Source: Alentia gelatinosa (Eukaryota; Annelida; Polychaeta; Phyllodocida; Polynoidae). From it: a DNA stretch of 64,000 nucleotides. A program made the translations under genes and the position numbers. This document shows positions 54,868 to 64,000 of the stretch, piece by piece (within the stretch, counting starts at the first letter, position 1; each line of letters begins with the position of its first letter). The stretch spans positions 31,499,716 through 31,563,715 of the forward strand of contig OX465587.1 in NCBI GenBank assembly GCA_950022655.1, given 5' to 3'. Below the pieces are notes generated by a model, which made no database searches, was not told the DNA's origin, and was given only the letters and a program-made list of their open reading frames with translations.

Positions 54868-55335
54868 GTTTTCGTGTAATGTCCAATTTGTTCAATTAGA
54901 CTTACCTTGAAACACTTTGATACACATAACTAACAGTTTACCCGCAACAGCCCATTGACCCTGAACTGACATCTGGGTTTGCCCGAATCTATGAGATGAA
55001 ATTAAGTAGAAATCTTATCTCTACACATTTACTGAGATGAGAGTTCTTTTACTTTCCACACTACATGGATATGGTATGAGAAGGATTGGCCTTTGATATA
55101 GCAGTAAATCTACCACTGCTGGTGTGAGGGAGAAAAGTGGCTGCAGTGGGACTCAAATCAACAAAATCTGCCAACCTTGCAAGTACAAGTCCAGTGCTCT
55201 TTACCACTGAGCTAACACTCCCCAACCCAGTCCCTCATTCATGCTTGCGTGCAAGCATATGCGGTCTGCACCAAGAGGAGGCATGACGATGAAGAGGATG
55301 AACAGATTGGTAATTTTTGTCCACCCCAGAAAACC
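54868..55335 (-). repeat. SINE-A copy 4
   Basis: 3' part at 54868-54905 (GTCCAATTTGTTCAATTAG) with degraded tail; body 54975-55335 with A box near 55205 (GAGCTAACACTCCCC, one insertion). Older than copies 1-3. Confidence 0.8.
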
Positions 55336-55454
55336 AGGGGGTAAGCCCTCTTCACCTAGTAATTTTGTCCATTGCAGTCATTCAAGCCGATCACTCGTCA
55401 AAAACGCTATAGGTTAAAATGCGCTATTTAAAAAAAAAGAAGTTTTTAATTTAA
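55336..55454. other. Short spacer
   Basis: Poly-A rich (55430-55460), no gene. Confidence 0.35.
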
Positions 55455-55560
55455 AAAAAGCCGCTCCTGAAACTGCTCTGTAAATGATATAACCACCTCT
55501 GATCAAGCAATGCAGCACACCCTGATGAAGGATTGAAATTTAGGTTTCTCTACCCAAGTT
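55455..55560 (+). repeat. CTGATGA repeat family, copy 2
   Basis: GCTCCTGAAACTGCTCTGTA to CCTGATGAAGG, matching 55968-56140 for about 80 bp. Confidence 0.55.
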
Positions 55561-55967
55561 CCCAGTGCGCCAATACACCAGATGACGCCACCAACTCATC
55601 ATGGGATAGCAACCAAGCCTAAGGACGTTAACAACCAAGACAATCATCCCGATACTGACAATATTGCTTCAAATAGATGCCCAAATACCCATTGTGGACT
55701 TTAATAATAAAACCTTTATTTGGCATAAGAATAATTCTGTCTCTGAACCTCCAAAAGGAGAAATTCCGATTGTTAACTCAGAGACAGTCTTTCAATAGGA
55801 AATTCTTTTTGTTGATGATCATTATTTTATTGATGACAATTTTATCAACCAATGCAATGAAATACAGAATGATTAATCATGAATACTAAACTAAAAGCTT
55901 AATATCAAGAATATCCTTTTATCTGTACACCATGGTGACCACTGTTACCTAGTTACTAATCAAAAAC
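55561..55967. other. Spacer without recognised gene
   Basis: No coding region that I can support. Confidence 0.4.
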
Positions 55968-56140
55968 CGCTCCTGAAACTGCTCTGTAAATGATATAACC
56001 ACCTCTGATGAAGCAATAAAGCACTGATGATGACGGACTGAAATAGTCTGAAATATGTAAATAATGTCTCATAATTATTTTGTTACTTAAGAATGGATCC
56101 TGCCCATCGCCGAGTTAGTAGGAATATTTTCCTTCTCATC
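55968..56140 (+). repeat. CTGATGA repeat family, copy 3
   Basis: Same start as copy 2, then CTGATGA (56024) - GGACTGAAATAGTCT stem - GAAAT, and a tail GCCGAGTTAGTAGGAATATT like copy 1. Confidence 0.55.
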
Positions 56141-56726
56141 TAATCTAAACAAAATTTAAAGAAACTTGTACTGAATGTTTATTAAACCAGTTGTCAATGA
56201 AAAGGTTGGAGTGGTGTTTGGTTGTGGTTCACTTCTCCAATAACGCCTCAACCCGAAGTGACTCGCCGCTAAAAATGTCCTGTGCTTCCCATAAGAATTA
56301 AGCAATGGAATTTTAATACGGGTAAGGGATACACATAACCTATAATTGTACCAAATATGAAGAAGATCGGACTCAACGTTCCGAAGATATCGGCGTTTGA
56401 ATTTGAAACATCGGGCTATCAATCGGATATCGTAGATGCAGTCTCCTAGCAGATCTTTCGCGGTATAGCACACGGAATCTCTGCTGGGAGAGTGAAGTAA
56501 GCGCAGTCGATGTCAAGGTCGCCGCATAAATTAGATCAAGTGATGGTAGGGATACACTGGCCACCAGAGCAGTATTTGCTAGTTTGGTTTGGTTTGGTTT
56601 GGTTGATTTTACGTCCAGTCAGTTTAGAATTTCTCTTCCCAGACTTTACAATGGCTTAAAAACTTTTCTTCTTTTCCCTATTTCTCAGATAGGGTTGTGT
56701 GCCTGGATGTCCAGGCCTCGGGTTAC

Positions 56727-57395
56727 TTATATCTGTTCAAATATCTTGGATTCTCTTAGGAATTCAAGAAGCTCTTTTCTACCAGTGCTGTGGAAGGCAC
56801 TGCGAATTGATGTTGTATTCTTCAGGAAATTTTCCCGGTTCTTCTTTGTTACCTGACAATGGAGCATCAGATGTTCAATGCTCAGATGTGTTTGGCATTT
56901 CTGGCACATGGGTGCTAATTCACCTTTTAGAAGGTGTACATGTGTCAGTTTGGTGTGACCGGTCTGCAGACGGGTCAGTTTCACCTGTTTGGATCTTGTC
57001 AGGTTCTCTTTTCTGAAATTATGGTTGATGGACTGTACAATATTCCTCAGTTTATTATCTCTGGCATTGTTCCAGATGTTCTGCCAGCATTTTTGCAAAT
57101 GCTCTTTAGTCATTGGTTTCAGATCTGTATGAGGAATTGCTTGGGCTCAATATTGTCTGCCCAGTGCTTCCTTGGCTGCCTGGTCTGCAGCTTCATTGCC
57201 TTCAATTCCGATATGGCTTGGTAGCCAGCAGAAGACTACCTCCTTGCCCTGTTCTCTCTTCAAGTCTGTGTACGATTGTCTTATGTTTCTTATGATGGGA
57301 TTTCCTGGATTGTGCTGGCCCATGGCCTGCAGACAGGACTTTGAATCAGAGAAGATTATGAACTTTTCATATTTTGACACCTTCATCCATGACAA
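56727..57395 (-). pseudogene. LINE-I full ORF2: RNase H end and C-terminal domain
   Basis: Frame 57147-57395 has IIFSDSKSCLQAMGQHNP and FCWLPSHIGIEGNEAADQAA. A frameshift near 57140 leads to 56727-57113 with LTRLQTGHTKLTHVHLLKGE and MCQKCQTHLSIEHLMLHCQ, ending FLRESKIFEQI. The N-terminal RNase H segment is lost at the MITE fragment. Confidence 0.88.
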
Positions 57396-57402
57396 GGAAT
57401 GC

Positions 57403-57562
57403 AGGGCCTTGTTTTTTAGTCACGACAATCGTTATTGGCGACATCGTCGATGCGGCAGTGTGCTAGAGAGCTACGATCGTAGAACCAACGACAAATGGCG
57501 TGGGGCTACGACACATAGAGAGCTTAAATGAGTGCTATAGTCCCGACAATCGGTGCGCACCC
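57403..57562. mobile_element. hAT-like MITE fragment (left end only) in LINE ORF2
   Basis: CAGGGCCTTGTTTTTTAGTC followed by ACGACA words, matching the left 160 bp of 62767-63550. The right end is missing and flanking LINE sequence is deleted. Confidence 0.8.
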
Positions 57563-58519
57563 AACCGAAAATGTGACTGGATGTATGTATTGTACAGTCT
57601 TAGGAGGATCTCTGTGTCAGATCCCCAGTTAGTGTTACTCAACACTTTCAGAAGGTTCATAGCCTTTTGGCATTTTCGTCTTAGGTATTCAACATGTGGT
57701 TTGAATAACAGTATTCTGTCAAACACCAGTCCAAGGAATTTAACTTCCTTTTGGACTGTCAGTTCCTTGTTCTGGAGGTAGAGTGCTGGTTTTTCCTTGC
57801 ATCCTCGCCTGCGACAGAAATGAACTGCACATGTCTTTGTCTCTGAGAATTTGAATCCGTTCTGGTCACTCCAGATTTGCAGTCTATTGAGTGTTTGCTG
57901 TAGTCTTCTTTCAACAACCGGCATGTGTTTGCCCTTGTAGCAGATGACAAAATCATCCACATAAAAACAGCAGTTAACATCCTGATGTAGTTGTTGTGCT
58001 ATGTCATTGATCTTGATGCCAAAAAGTGTGACAGAAAGGACGCAGCCTTGAGGTACACCCATTTCCTGATCTACTCTCTCTGACAATGCAGATCCCAGAC
58101 GGACATTGAATGTCCTGTTGACAAGAAAGCATTCTATGAACTTTGCAAGTCTTCCTCTCAGACCCATTCGGTGGATATCTTGGAGGATGCCATGTTTCCA
58201 TGTGGTGTCGTAGGCCTTTTCCAAATCAAAAAAGACCCCAACAACATGTTCTTTATCGGCAAATCCGTCTCGGACCCAGCTTTCCAAACGCACTAGGTGG
58301 TCTGTTGTGCTGCGTGCCTTGCGGAAGCCAGACTGGTAGGGAGTCAACAAATCATTGGACTCTAGGTACCATACTAGTCGGTTATTTACCACTCTTTTCA
58401 TGGTCTTAGCCATACAACTGGTCATAGCTATTGGTCTGTAGCTGGAGGCAATACTGGGATCTTTTCCTGGTTTGGGAATTGGTATCACAGTTGCCTCAGA
58501 CTAGGATGGTGGGTAGTGT
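57563..58519 (-). pseudogene. LINE-I full ORF2: reverse transcriptase
   Basis: PIPKPGKDPSIASSYRPIAM, QSGFRKARSTTDHLVR, FFDLEKAYDTTW (catalytic Asp), GVPQGCVLSVTLF, FYVDDFVICYKG (catalytic DD), VKFLGLVFDRILLFKPHV and thumb to LYNTYIQ. An in-frame stop near 58515 and another near 58500 separate it from the upstream part. About as long as in LINE-I c and very similar to it. Confidence 0.9.
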
Positions 58520-59541
58520 CAAGTTTCCCAGATGCTGTTATATAACTCCAGAAGTATTTCCAAAGTCTGCTCCGGTAGGTGCTTCAGCATCTGGTAATGG
58601 ATGTCATCGGGGCCGGGACAAGAGTCCCTTGATTGATTGAGGGCATGTCTTAACTCTTCCATAGTGAAAAGCCAGTTATAGGTTTCTCTGTTGGTGGAAA
58701 GGAAGTCAAATCTCTTTCTCTCCATCCCATCTTTGTGCTCAAGGAATGCTCTGGAGCAATTTGTTCCCGATGACACTTGGCTGAAGTGGTTAGCAAGGGT
58801 GTTTGAGATATCTTCATTCGTCTCTAGTATGTCGTCTCCAATCCTAAGGTGGTGGACTGTAGAAGGAGGTCTTCCCTTGAGTTTCCTCACTTCCTGCCAC
58901 ACTTTCCGCATGGGAACTGAACTTGAGAGGGAGCTGACATACTTATGAAAAGATTCTCTTTTTTCTGTTTTGTAGGTTACTTTTGTTTTTGCCCGAGTTT
59001 GTAGGTACTTGTGCATATTATCAGCATTCATGTTATTGGTGAATTTTCGCAAGGCTTTCCTGCGCTCCTTCCTGGCTTCACGGCATTTCTTATTAAACCA
59101 GGGGCAGGGCTTTCTTTTGTTGATTTGGGAAGTTTTCCCAATGCACATAGCACTCACTTCCCTTAGGGTATTAGTGAAGTTCTCTGCAGGGTCCGCTTCC
59201 CTTTCCTGTATGAGTTTCCAAGGTAGAAATGAAGTCTCACAAAGGTCCTGGAATTGCTCCCAGTCAGCTTTATGGATTTTCCATTTGGGTGGACTTACTT
59301 GGTTATAATTCTTTTCTGTCATGAGGATGATGGGATAGTGGTCACTACCACAAAGGTCATTGTGTACCATTCAATCATAGTCAGCAAACAATGCTGAATT
59401 GGTCAATGTGAGGTCAATTGATGTATATGTACCTGAAGAAGGGTGGTGGTAGGTTGAAGTTTTATCATTAAAGAGGCACAAAGCTTCGCGGTCAATGAGT
59501 CTCTCCACCATTCTACCCTTTCCGTCTGTTGTTTTACATCC
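58520..59541 (-). pseudogene. LINE-I full ORF2: endonuclease C-terminus and linker
   Basis: After the SINE the frame reads MVERLIDREALCLFND, then SSGTYTSIDLTLTNSALF, a stop near 59371, then CGSDHYPIILM (SDH of the endonuclease). A linker follows with a basic CREARKERRKALRKF and the thumb-like DSCPGPDDIHYQMLKHLP at the start of reverse transcriptase. Confidence 0.87.
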
Positions 59542-59553
59542 CCATACTGTGCT

Positions 59554-59988
59554 TTGGGTTTGTGGGTTTGTGGGTTTGATTTAACGTCCAGTTAACCATT
59601 GAAGGTTCTCACCAGACTTTCTCAAGGTTCTTTGACACCACAAGGGTGGTGATCGAATCTATGAAATGAATTTAGAAAGAAATCCCACCCCTACACATTT
59701 ACCGAGGTGAGAGTTCTTTTACTTCCCACACCACATAGACATGGTATGAGAAGGATTGGCCTTTGATATAGCAGTAAATCTACCACTGCTGGGGGGGTGT
59801 AGGAGAAAAGTGGCTGCAGTGGGACCCGAATCAACAAAGTCCCTTGCTCTTTACCACTGAGCTAACTCCCCACCCACCCGGGTCGCTTTATTATGCTTGC
59901 GTGCAAGCATATCCAGTCTGCACCACGAGGAGGCGAGGCGACCAAGAGGATGAACAGATTGGCAATTTCTGTCCACCCCAGCAGACCA
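59554..59988 (-). repeat. SINE-A copy 5 in LINE endonuclease, 12 bp target duplication
   Basis: CCATACTGTGCT at 59542-59553 and 59989-60000. Tail GGGTTTGTGGGTTTGTGGG, A box GAGCTAACTCCCC (plus) at about 59857, 435 bp. It is the most complete copy. Confidence 0.93.
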
Positions 59989-60000
59989 CCATACTGTGCT

Positions 60001-60411
60001 GTGTGCATTGAAATCACCCATCAGCATAAATGGGGATTGGAGTTGAGCTGTGAGGTCTGTGAGATCTTTCAATGTAACTCTCTGGTTTGGTGGCAAATAC
60101 AGAGAACACAAGGTGACTGGACTTCCTATCGTGACACGGGCAGCCACAGCCTGCAGATGTGTAACTAGCTGTATTTGCCTCTGTGGGTGTTGGGGTTTCA
60201 CCAACAATGCCACCCCTCCAGATGGTGAATCTGTAGCAGGGATTTTGGAATAGGCATTGTAACCCTTTAAGTTGATCTTGTCTGCTTTGAGTGTTTTCAG
60301 TTCTTGCAGGGATATAGCAACTGGGTTAAAATCCCTGCAGAGTAGTTGCAGAGATTCCAAGTTTGCTATGAACCCCCTAAGGTTCCATTGGATAATTTTA
60401 AGAGGAGCCAT
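60001..60411 (-). pseudogene. LINE-I full ORF2: endonuclease N-terminus
   Basis: ATG 60411 (MAPLKIIQWNLRGFIANLES): IIQWNLRG (Asn), then AISLQELKT (catalytic Glu), then SPSGGVALLVK, then VTLCSLYLPPNQ, then FMLMGDFNAHSTVW (GDFNAH). The family nicks the target strand for reverse transcription. The frame is open until the SINE at 59988. Confidence 0.9.
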
Positions 60412-60605
60412 GTTGGTCCTTGATACTTTCGACTTTGCTTTTTGAAGTCCTAGTTTGGACTGGGCTCTCTCTATTTAATCTTTTTTTTCATTTGCTTCAG
60501 TTGAGTTGGCTGGGAGTCACTGACTTTAGGGCTACAACCAGCTGTTTTATGTTTCGGATTTGTCCCACTCCCAGAATTGGTGTTTTGTCTGGGGTTGGAC
60601 AGTTT

Positions 60606-61736
60606 TTAGGACCTGGGGGAAGGTATATGTGATGGAGTAGATGTTTCCTTACTTCCACTGCTTAACTTCTGCCTTCCAGTATTAGTGCTGGAAAGCAGGG
60701 CCTTTTGTGGTGGCTGAGACTTAGCAGCAACATCTGCCTGCAATCCGGCGTGGCCAGGTACGTTTTGCTGAGACCCTGATGGTGTGGGTTCAGCATTTAT
60801 GGGCTTCAATTGCCCCTTTCCTTGTGGACAGAGTCCATTACCATCTGTTTGGCAACTGGCGTCCCTCTTACCCCTGACTACAGCTGCATAGCTCTTTGGG
60901 AGGGAAGGTGCTTTTGCCATCTTTACAATTTTCCTAGCCTCGGTGAAGGAGATGTTTCTTTCGGAACGAATGGTTTGAATCTCCCTCTCTTCGAGGTAGG
61001 TTTGGCATTTTCTTGCGAATGCAGTGTGTGCGCCCTTGCAGTTGCTACAAGAGGGGGCATTCCTGCATTCCCCGTCATTATGGGCATCTTTGCCACATCT
61101 TGCACAGATGGCCTTTCGGGAACATTTCTTTCCCGTGTGGCCATACCTTTGGCATTTGAAACACCGCATTGGTAGTGCGATGTAACTTTCAACTTTGACA
61201 ATTTCATACCCACAATGTATAGTTTTAGGGGGGGTTGGGCGATCAAAGGACAGCACATAAGTTGCTGTCTCAATGTATTTTCCCCCTCTGTGGGTCTTCA
61301 TTTGGTGGACATGTGTCACACCCTCTTTCTCTAGTTCTTGGGTGATTTCCTCTACTGGAGTGCCCATAAGGTCTCTCCAGCGGATCACCCCTTTGGAGGA
61401 GTTCAGCGATCTATGTGCTGATACCTTTATTTCAGTTCCTCCCAGTTTTTCCATAGACAGCAGACCTATCGCCTGCTGCCTAGTGTTCACCTCAAGGAAT
61501 ATTTTTCCTGTGTTGGCTTTACTGATTTTCTTCACCTTTCCTATCTTTCCGATTTCTCTTCCAATGAGGAAAGGTGAAGTTCTGGCCAGATTACCTTCCT
61601 TGGCTTCCATTACCAAGAACCTTGGCCAATTATGATCGTTATACAGAATGTCCATTTCGTTCCGGGGTCCGTTTCCATTTATTTTGTCCTGTTTTTGTGT
61701 TTTTTGATTTGTAGTGGTAGCTCCGCTGGCGTACAC
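60606..61736 (-). CDS. LINE-I full ORF1 (Gag-like, three zinc knuckles)
   Basis: 376 codons, ATG 61736 (MYASGATTTNQKTQKQDK). The N-terminal half has an RRM-like fold signature (KANTGKIFLEVNTRQQAIGL, then VHQMKTHRGGKYIE). Three tandem knuckles follow at about residues 190-240: CFKCQRYGHTGKKC, CARCGKDAHNDGEC, CSNCKGAHTAFARKC. The C-terminal third is low-complexity Ser/Pro/Gln. The role is binding LINE RNA in the RNP. No stop or frameshift is visible, in contrast to ORF2. It ends about 195 bp before the ORF2 ATG. Confidence 0.9.
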   Translation of the reverse strand: MYASGATTTNQKTQKQDKINGNGPRNEMDILYNDHNWPRFLVMEAKEGNLARTSPFLIGREIGKIGKVKKISKANTGKIFLEVNTRQQAIGLLSMEKLGGTEIKVSAHRSLNSSKGVIRWRDLMGTPVEEITQELEKEGVTHVHQMKTHRGGKYIETATYVLSFDRPTPPKTIHCGYEIVKVESYIALPMRCFKCQRYGHTGKKCSRKAICARCGKDAHNDGECRNAPSCSNCKGAHTAFARKCQTYLEEREIQTIRSERNISFTEARKIVKMAKAPSLPKSYAAVVRGKRDASCQTDGNGLCPQGKGQLKPINAEPTPSGSQQNVPGHAGLQADVAAKSQPPQKALLSSTNTGRQKLSSGSKETSTPSHIPSPRS

Positions 61737-62330
61737 CCACCAACCGGGGAATGCTGATGGGTTTGGTGAGGAGTAAGCGATTTTTAGGGCTTATTTTCTC
61801 GCCCCTTCCCCAGTCCAGGGGTGAGCAGCGCTGATTCCTAAATAGGACCTGCTCAGTTACTCAGGGGGTTCATACTGCTAGGGTTTCACAGTATGCCGGT
61901 AACCCTGGATGACCGAAGTCCACTGTTACTCCTCGTTTTCAGTGAACAACGACCTATAATCCCCCAAGCCTGCGTGTGCGGTTGAGCACTAGCACCTGAC
62001 AGCACAACCATACCCGATGCTTCCATGCTTTCCCCGTCGCCACGACTTGTGTCTGCGGCCGTTGGGGTGTCATTGAGTGACCTTCATCCGACCATTGTCC
62101 TCCTAGATGACAGCTAGGCCCCTGCCATCTATAGACCCTGGGTGCAGACATCCCAGGTTGCCTGTTGACTGTTGGGGTGTCAGTGAGTGACCTTCATCCA
62201 GTCTTGACCGTTGGGAATGTGGCATCATGCTTGGCAGCATGATGCGATACATTCCTCTTCCGCTCATGGATACAGGCGATCCACTGCCATTTGGTCCGCG
62301 GCTGTTTAAACAGCTAGTCTCCTAGACAGA
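61737..62330 (-). promoter_or_regulatory. LINE-I full 5' UTR with a 110 bp-spaced direct repeat
   Basis: Non-coding leader. GTTGGGGTGTCA(T/G)TGAGTGAC followed by CTTCATCC occurs at 62061 and 62171, in the manner of promoter monomers of some LINEs. The internal promoter is inferred. Confidence 0.5.
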
Positions 62331-62460
62331 ATTCAAACGCCAATATCGGTGCGGCCGATTTTCTTCATATTTGGTACGATTATAGGTCATACCTTACTCG
62401 TGTCAAAATTTCATCGCTTAATTCCAACGGGAAGTGAAGTTGCACATTCAGAGTGGTCTT

Positions 62461-62766
62461 AAACATACGGCATCATCCATTCCATTCCCACCAGACGTTT
62501 AAAGGTAGGGTAGAAATCTATGTTATGCCTTGATCGTGGTGTGTCCAAATCGGATTAGTAATGACTGGCAAATATCTTCATGTTTTTGAGGTATATAGGA
62601 ACATAGTTTGTTTTGGTAGTTTAACGTCCAATTAACAGTATACCTGTGTATGTTATTTTCCAGATCCTCACTTGTTTCCCTCGATGTTTAAAACTATCTC
62701 TAAAGAACTTATTCTAAACATCCAGGTAAACGGGTTCAGAATCCGGAAAATTACTGCACAGGAATA
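62461..62766. other. Spacer with a short tail-like stretch
   Basis: TTTGTTTTGGTAGTTTAACG at about 62609-62628 is a degenerate LINE/SINE tail. No gene. Confidence 0.45.
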
Positions 62767-63550
62767 CTGGGCCCTGTTTTTTAGTCACGACATTCGTAAG
62801 TTACGACACATATTTGCTGCCAGTGTGCTAGAGAGCTATGATCTTAGGCTGGCTGCGACACTTGCTGTGGTTACGACACTTAGGGAGGTAAAAGGTGTGC
62901 TATAGTCACGACAGTCGGTGGCCAATGGAGCGGAAACTGTAGCCCAAATTGTCGTAGCTCCAAGACAACCATGGACATGTCGTACCGAATGCGCAACTTC
63001 ACTTCCCATGGGAATTAAGTGATGAAATTTTAACACGAGTAAGGCATACATATAACCTATAATCGTACCAAATATGAAGGACATCGCCCGCACAGTTTCG
63101 AAGATATAGGCGTTTGAACATTGTCATAGCAAATACTGCTCTGGTGGCCAGTGTCCTGCCGGCCTACGGAGGGAGTGAAAAAGAACAGTGACCAATGCAA
63201 ACTCACGGAGGGATTGAAAAATTAAAACCCCGATATCTTCGGAACGATACAGCCGTTTGTCTTCATATTTGGAACGATTATAGGTTATATGTATCTCTTA
63301 CTCGTATCAAAATTTCATGGCTTAATTCCGTCGGGAAGTGAAAAAATCTGCTATATACGCACAGTGATGTGTCATAGAACCTAAGACAGTTCTATACTTG
63401 AGACACTTTTAGCGGCGATCGTCCGTGCCGCACTACGACACTGTCTATAGGACGCCGGCCATCTTTTGTCGTTCGAAAAGGTTGTACATCGGCTGTGCGA
63501 TCGTAGGCCTGCGACACTCACAAATGTCGTGACTAAAAAACAGGGCCCTG
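62767..63550. mobile_element. hAT-like MITE 3 (GGGCCCTGTTTTTTAGTC ends)
   Basis: Left GGCCCTGTTTTTTAGTCACG, right its exact inverse (CGTGACTAAAAAACAGGGCC), extended by ACA. CTG on both flanks could be a 3 bp duplication or part of the repeat (CAGGGCCCTG). Subterminal words CACGACA / TACGACA recur on both sides. The interior holds the two-armed core at 62998-63342. Non-coding. Confidence 0.8.
62998..63342. repeat. MITE core: 345 bp inverted repeat with arms of about 120 bp
   Basis: Arms begin TTCACTTCCC and share GGAATTAAG, ATACATATAACCTATAATCG and CGAAGATAT. Equivalent arms are in the MITEs at 3726, 10555 (one arm) and 56200. Confidence 0.8.
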
Positions 63551-63737
63551 TTTCTCTATATTACCAACTCTCTAACTCAATTCAGTATAAGGCCAAATTT
63601 CAGCAGCAAAGATTAATGTAAGGCATTGCCACCGGGTGTCTCAGTACCAGACAATCAGTCCTTATTGTCCACAATTCCTGTATCTATGGAAATTAAAAAG
63701 GTTTTTTTTGGGGGGGGGAGGTGTTCCAGACATAATT

Positions 63738-63785
63738 GTTTGTTTAGATAGTTAAACGTGCAATTTGTTCAATTAGACTTTCCCA
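63738..63785 (-). repeat. LINE/SINE tail insertion, short
   Basis: TTGTTTGTTTAGATAGTTAA then GCAATTTGTTCAATTAGAC. Flanks CAGACATA and CAGGCATA are probably a mutated target duplication. Confidence 0.6.
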
Positions 63786-63807
63786 CAGGCATACATTCAA
63801 GTTCCTG

Positions 63808-64000
63808 ATGAAGTTCAATACATGTTGTAACAACAATAACTATTGGAAATTAAAAAGAAATTGGAGAGAAGACGAAACCAACCGAGCAATAGTTAATTTA
63901 AGTGATAAAATTTTAACTAATCCCCAGAAAAACTTACTAGTCCGAGGATTATCATTTGTACCAACACCCTGCCGACCACCACACATAGACACAATCAAAG
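63808..64000 (+). CDS. Penelope-like reverse transcriptase, N-terminus, runs off the window
   Basis: Open from ATG 63808 to the edge: NWREDETNRAIVNLSDKILT, then LLVRGLSFVPTPCRPPHI. The VNLS...L...GLSFVPTP signature opens the reverse transcriptase of Penelope-like elements. 64 codons are visible and the rest lies outside. Orientation is plus, like every other Penelope-like piece here. Confidence 0.7.
   Translation, partial: MKFNTCCNNNNYWKLKRNWREDETNRAIVNLSDKILTNPQKNLLVRGLSFVPTPCRPPHIDTIK

Larger units (their letters stand above)
56586..62330 (-). mobile_element. Near full-length I-group LINE (LINE-I full)
   Basis: Minus strand: 5' UTR (62330-61737), ORF1 with three zinc knuckles (61736-60606), ORF2 with endonuclease, reverse transcriptase, RNase H and C-terminal CxxC domain (60411-56727), 3' tail GGTTTGGTTTGGTTTGGTT at 56590. 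SINE-A copy 5 interrupts the endonuclease; a MITE fragment replaces the reverse transcriptase / RNase H junction. Stops and frameshifts are scattered in ORF2; ORF1 is open. It is the best reference in this window for all the short LINE pieces. Confidence 0.92.
56200..62460. mobile_element. MITE core (two arms) split by the full-length I-group LINE
   Basis: Left of the LINE: an arm with CTTCCCATAAGAATTAAGC and ACCTATAATTGTACCAAATA, then CACTGGCCACCAGAGCAG. Right of the LINE (about 62333-62456): ATTCAAACGCC, TTTGGTACGATTATAGGTCA, and GGGAAGTGAA. Together they equal the contiguous core at 62998-63342, with the LINE between GTATTTGCTA and TTCAAACGCC. A flanking GGTTCACTTC... region may be the outer MITE. 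Confidence 0.65.

Noticed and set aside
59845..59880. tRNA gene suggested by GAGCTAACTCCCC (plus)
   Set aside because: The A box belongs to the SINE-A family, present in several copies; no cloverleaf or anticodon arm can be drawn.
3726..63550. 8 bp target duplications expected for hAT-like MITEs
   Set aside because: Flanks of the three CAGGG-ended MITEs do not match; family assignment is from termini only.

Overview
This 64 kb window is eukaryotic, intron-bearing and AT-rich. It consists almost wholly of transposable elements in several states of decay; I recognise no host gene, no rRNA and no free-standing tRNA gene. The repertoire points to a marine invertebrate: tyrosine-recombinase retrotransposons with split direct repeats, Cryptons, GIY-YIG Penelope-like elements, piggyBac, RNase H-bearing I-group LINEs, an esterase-bearing CR1/L2-like LINE, and SINEs with CAAA-type tails. 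The (CAAA)n-tailed repeats look most like those of molluscs. The assignment to mollusc is inference from repeat style and is not proved by the sequence.

Layout. 1-5.9 kb: SINE-B copies, a TA-flanked MITE, a small element with a 3' hairpin, and two minus-strand I-group LINE 3' ends, one split by a hAT-like MITE. 5.99-10.27 kb: Ngaro-1, a retrotransposon whose A1 / B1-A2-B2 split repeats are all visible. 10.5-13.4 kb: a hAT-like MITE, 2 kb of blank sequence, and an orphan zinc-knuckle ORF. 13.6-17.1 kb: a truncated minus-strand Ngaro-2 next to a rearranged LINE piece. 17.57-37.03 kb: Ngaro-3, inflated to 19.5 kb by nested insertions. These are (i) a minus-strand CR1/L2-like LINE that itself holds a piggyBac MITE and encodes NADAR and SGNH-hydrolase domains; (ii) a 7.7 kb piggyBac whose transposase gene is split by a LINE tail and a Penelope-like element; and (iii) a SINE-A. 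37.3-38.3 kb: a probable solo LTR and a MITE. 38.3-41.0 kb: Crypton-1, a three-exon tyrosine-recombinase gene framed by short inverted termini and a long 3' palindrome. 41-49 kb: minisatellites, LINE and Penelope-like scraps, and a palindrome-bearing insertion inside a satellite. 49.2-52.2 kb: a non-autonomous relative of Crypton-1 followed by a second, decayed Crypton gene. 52.6-56.1 kb: SINE-A copies, one with a LINE nested in it, and another non-autonomous hairpin element. 56.2-63.6 kb: a near full-length I-group LINE inserted in a MITE core, carrying its own SINE-A and MITE insertions, then a hAT-like MITE. The window ends in the first codons of a Penelope-like reverse transcriptase.

How the parts relate. 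The I-group LINE and both SINE families share a 3' terminus, which suggests LINE-driven SINE mobilisation. Crypton-1 shares its ends with three small gene-less elements, which makes it the candidate source of their recombinase. Every LINE and SINE I can orient lies on the minus strand, while every Penelope-like piece lies on the plus strand. The strongest leads are the Crypton / hairpin-element system, the NADAR + SGNH LINE, the 42-57 bp LINE-tail insertions with perfect target duplications, and the MITEs that share one core but carry different subterminal words.
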